Assembly: GCF_011759375.1 (NCBI RefSeq)
Contig: NZ_JAARML010000002.1
Coordinates: 2,046,001 to 2,110,000, forward strand
Length of the DNA stretch: 64,000 nucleotides
Reading direction: 5' to 3'
Origin: Paraflavitalea devenefica
Lineage (GTDB): Bacteria > Bacteroidota > Bacteroidia > Chitinophagales > Chitinophagaceae
In this document: positions 61,266-64,000 of the stretch, in pieces
How positions within the stretch are numbered: the stretch's first letter is position 1
How the letters are laid out: every line of letters begins with the position of its first letter
Notes under the pieces: generated by a model
Databases searched by the model: none
What the model was told of the DNA's origin: nothing
The model's input: the letters and a program-made list of their open reading frames with translations, nothing else
Program-made: the position numbers and the translations under genes

Positions 61266-63731
61266 ATGAAGACCTTATTACTTAATGTGCTATTATTTTG
61301 TTTTTTGACAGATACAGTTGGCCAGGTATCCGGAAAGCTCACTGCCGCTGCAGGCCAACCCATTCCATTTGCCAACGTTCTTTTATTGAAAGCAATGGAC
61401 ACTTCCCTGGTAAAGGCAGCTTTGACGGATGAAAAGGGAGATTACCTGATTCAAAATACCAGCCCGGGAAGGTATTTTTTGCGATTTAGCAGTGTTGGCT
61501 ACCAGTCATGGGATTCTCCTCCGTTTGAACTAACAGATTCCCGGAGGAATAAAGATTTCGGAACACTGGTCATGCAGGAAAGTTCCAGGGAATTAGGGGA
61601 GGTGGTAGTCCGGGCTGAAAAGCCATTGTTCCAGCAGCAGGTGTATGGAACGGTGGTGAATGTTGAAAGCAGTGTGCTTACAAAAGGAAGTTCTGTGCTG
61701 GAGGTATTGGAGCGGTCGCCGGGAATATTTATAGACCGTCAGCATAATGACATTGCCTTGAACGGGAAAGGCGGTGTAAGTGTTATGGTGAATGGTAAGC
61801 TGCTGCGTATGTCGGGAGATCAACTGGTTACCTTATTAAATGGAATGAGCGCCAATGATATTGAAAAAATAGAATTATTGACAACTCCTCCTGCTCGGTA
61901 TGATGCAGAAGGAAGTGCCGGTATGATCAATATCGTATTGAAGAAAAGTAAAAAACGGGGAACTGCGGGCTCCTTTTCTGTGACCGGAGGCTATGGCTGG
62001 GGGGAAAAGGGTGCTGCCAGCGTCAATGTTGACCATAACACAGGAAAGGTAAATCTATATGGTTCTTATTCCTTTAATCATGACAGGGCGTATAGCGACT
62101 GGCATTCAATTGGTACTAATAATATGCCGTTATTGGGCGGACAAAATTACACGGACATTCTGAGCGAGATCAGGTCCACTGACAACAGCCATACTGCTAC
62201 GCTTGGGCTTGAAACAAAGGTAAGCTCAAGTCTTACTGTTGGCAGTAACATTAACTATAACAACAGCCGGCTAGTCATCAGTACCCATAACACCGCATTC
62301 TATGACGTGGAGCCGGATTCGCTGTATACATTGGATGCCAATATATATGGTGACAACCGCTGGCAAAACCTGATCACCTCGCTGTATGCAGTGAAAAACC
62401 TCGGGGAGGGCGGGCAAATTAACGTTGACATAGATTACCTGTATTATAAGAATAGCAATCCCTCTGATGCCCATAGTTCCTACCGTGATAAAAATGGAAA
62501 TGAAGCCGGGTCAAATGATACACTTTTTTCCCCCTGGCAAAAAGGCTTTGCCCATTCATCCATAAAGGTGGGTGTAGGTAAAATTGATTATACCAGGCAA
62601 TTATCTCCCAGGCTAAAGTTAGAAACAGGCATCAAGGGCACCTATACGAGCAATTCAGGTTTATCCAGGATAGAGAGCCTGGTGGACGGGACCTGGGTAA
62701 GCAGGGGCGAAACATCCACTAACATAGTTATGAAGGAAAGCATAGGGGCTGCTTATGCCTCCGTTAATGCACAGTTGGCCCCCGCTATCAACCTGATTGC
62801 AGGCGCCAGGTATGAACATGCTGATACACGGATGGATGACCCGGAAAAAAAGCAACCTATAACCCATCGGAAGTTGGGTAAGCTCTTTCCCAGCGTTTTC
62901 TTTTCCTGGAAGCTAAATGAAAACGCAGACCTGCAATTCTCCTATACCCAAAGGATCAGCAGGCCCTCTTACAATGACCTGGCATCGTTTGTTATATATA
63001 CTTCTCCCAATTCAATAGAATCGGGCAATCCCTTATTGAAACCAACGATCACTAATAATCTGAAAGTAGGCTATAACTACCGGGGGTATATATTTTCTGT
63101 ATTGTTCAGCAGGGATGATCATCCTATTGCCAGGTACCAGGTAACGAAAAGCCCTGCAGGTGACCTGGTCAATCTTTGTCCACAAAATCTTATATACCAA
63201 AATAACCTGACTTTTCAAACCAGCCTGCCCTGGAAAGTCAATGACTGGTGGAATATGAGTTATAGCTTTGTAGGAGGGTGGAGGCAGTTTAAGGAAGACT
63301 TTACCGTCACGCCGGCTAAAAAAACATATTTCGGGTTTTCTGCCAACTTCAGCGAGACGTTTAAGTTTCCCCGGAACTTTTCCCTGGAAATTTCAGGATG
63401 GTACAATGGGTCATCTTATAACGGAACCAAAAAGGTAGATGGATTCGGCGCCTTGAATGCAGGCATCAAAAAGGAATTAAAAAATAACGGGGGGACATTT
63501 CAATTATCCGTTCCAGATATCTTCAGAACAGTAAGTATTGTAAGTTATTATGGTACATTGGCAGAGGAAGCATTTGATATAAAAAGTCATGTTGTATTCA
63601 GAACAGAATCTGCCCGGTCGCCCGTAATAAAGCTTACCTATTCCAGGTCTTTTGGCAATAGTACTATAAAGAGCCAGCGAAAACAGGATGCCGGGTCCAA
63701 TGAGGAAAGGGAGCGGATCAAAAAAGGGTAA
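61266..63731 (+). CDS. Outer-membrane beta-barrel family protein (TonB-dependent receptor-like)
   Basis: The 821-residue protein has a signal peptide (MKTLLLNVLLFCFLTDTVGQ) and a CarboxypepD_reg-like domain (GKLTAAAGQPIPFANVLLL). A plug-like domain (VLERSPGIFIDRQHNDIALNGKGGVSVMVNGK) and a 22-strand-type barrel (OMP_b-brl_3 style; NPLLKPTITNNLKVGYNY) follow. Such proteins are relatives of SusC-like transporters and often lie next to LytTR pairs. It is divergent from the LytS/LytTR operon, which may regulate it. Substrate unknown. The final residues are charged and not the usual Phe. Confidence 0.88.
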   Translation: MKTLLLNVLLFCFLTDTVGQVSGKLTAAAGQPIPFANVLLLKAMDTSLVKAALTDEKGDYLIQNTSPGRYFLRFSSVGYQSWDSPPFELTDSRRNKDFGTLVMQESSRELGEVVVRAEKPLFQQQVYGTVVNVESSVLTKGSSVLEVLERSPGIFIDRQHNDIALNGKGGVSVMVNGKLLRMSGDQLVTLLNGMSANDIEKIELLTTPPARYDAEGSAGMINIVLKKSKKRGTAGSFSVTGGYGWGEKGAASVNVDHNTGKVNLYGSYSFNHDRAYSDWHSIGTNNMPLLGGQNYTDILSEIRSTDNSHTATLGLETKVSSSLTVGSNINYNNSRLVISTHNTAFYDVEPDSLYTLDANIYGDNRWQNLITSLYAVKNLGEGGQINVDIDYLYYKNSNPSDAHSSYRDKNGNEAGSNDTLFSPWQKGFAHSSIKVGVGKIDYTRQLSPRLKLETGIKGTYTSNSGLSRIESLVDGTWVSRGETSTNIVMKESIGAAYASVNAQLAPAINLIAGARYEHADTRMDDPEKKQPITHRKLGKLFPSVFFSWKLNENADLQFSYTQRISRPSYNDLASFVIYTSPNSIESGNPLLKPTITNNLKVGYNYRGYIFSVLFSRDDHPIARYQVTKSPAGDLVNLCPQNLIYQNNLTFQTSLPWKVNDWWNMSYSFVGGWRQFKEDFTVTPAKKTYFGFSANFSETFKFPRNFSLEISGWYNGSSYNGTKKVDGFGALNAGIKKELKNNGGTFQLSVPDIFRTVSIVSYYGTLAEEAFDIKSHVVFRTESARSPVIKLTYSRSFGNSTIKSQRKQDAGSNEERERIKKG

Positions 63732-63752
63732 ACATGACCATTCTTCAAAAGT

Positions 63753-63789
63753 AAAGCGTCCGCGATGTTGATGCCGCGGACGCTTTTTT
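63753..63789. terminator. Bidirectional terminator
   Basis: GCGTCCGCG (63756-63764) pairs with CGCGGACGC (63775-63783), flanked by AAA on the left and TTTTTT on the right. It serves the barrel gene and the convergent gene to the right. Confidence 0.92.
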
Positions 63790-63810
63790 ATGCATATATA
63801 GGCTACGTGC

Positions 63811-63999
63811 TTAGCCTAATTTTTCCAGTCTCAGGTCGAGGCGCTTATCTTTCTTGAAATACTCCAGTATCATTACAGAGCCGGCTTTGGCCGGGAATAC
63901 TCTCATGTTGCTGGCCTTTGACTTCAATTCAATTTTATCGGTGGTGAACTTGCTGCCATTGTAACGGATGGCATTGAAGGTTTGTCCCTTGTATTCAGA
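63811..63999 (-). CDS. C-terminal fragment of an unidentified gene
   Basis: The last 62 codons of a minus-strand gene that runs off the right edge. The stop is at 63811-63813. The translation ends EYFKKDKRLDLRLEKLG and contains IELKSKASNMRVFPAKAGSV, a beta-rich, basic end, possibly of a carbohydrate-binding or glycosidase domain. The family cannot be named from this. Confidence 0.6.
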   Translation of the reverse strand, partial: SEYKGQTFNAIRYNGSKFTTDKIELKSKASNMRVFPAKAGSVMILEYFKKDKRLDLRLEKLG

Positions 64000-64000
64000 A

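Overview
The window looks like chromosomal DNA from a Bacteroidota bacterium, most likely of the Chitinophagaceae type (Chitinophaga or Niastella relatives). The support is a fused SecDF, SusC/SusD pairs, type IX secretion (T9SS) sorting domains of types A and B, LytTR and LacI regulators, TAnnTTTG-type promoter elements, and the absence of clear Shine-Dalgarno sequences. No rRNA or complete tRNA gene was recognised.

Region by region. 1-11.2 kb is mostly housekeeping: an ABC permease end, a SecD-like periplasmic paralogue beside secDF, a histidine kinase/OmpR regulator pair, a lipoprotein, an AlkD-like DNA repair protein, an RRM protein and a FabH-like ketosynthase. 11.7-23.9 kb is a run of five large secreted modular enzymes: a jelly-roll lyase-like protein, a sorbosone dehydrogenase-like protein, a PL6 lyase, a PL7-like lyase and a GH5 endoglucanase. 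All five carry a T9SS sorting tail. Four carry DNRLRE/CBM96 modules, and three of those four also carry a near-identical F5/8C module; the PL7-like protein instead has only a divergent F5/8C module. An FKBP isomerase, a collagen-like lipoprotein and a VapBC pair follow. 26-35.4 kb holds a SusC/SusD operon with two accessory lipoproteins and a T9SS type B adhesin-like protein. 51.1-59 kb holds three glycosaminoglycan-lyase-type genes on the minus strand and two LacI regulators. 59-63.7 kb has a LytS/LytTR pair and an outer-membrane barrel protein.

36-51 kb is an AT-richer accessory zone with many gene remnants. Some genes keep both ends but have lost the middle (ABC permease, methyltransferase, S41 peptidase-FKBP fusion). 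Short copies of gene 3' ends sit elsewhere in the zone as direct repeats. The same zone holds three 17-bp iterons spaced exactly 33 bp apart.

The most unusual signal is an array of degenerate repeats with a strict 11-bp period, seen at three sites (8677-8764, 38282-38369, 48842-48951). Two of the three lie on the 5' side of two apparently paralogous genes of unknown function.

The SusC/SusD operon (26 kb) and the LacI/lyase intergenic region (56.7 kb) share a segment of about 105 bp with the same AAACG-type palindromic sites. This suggests that one LacI-type regulator coordinates glycan uptake and lyase expression across 30 kb. The PL8-type lyase in the minus-strand cluster appears to lack the segment that normally carries its catalytic residues.
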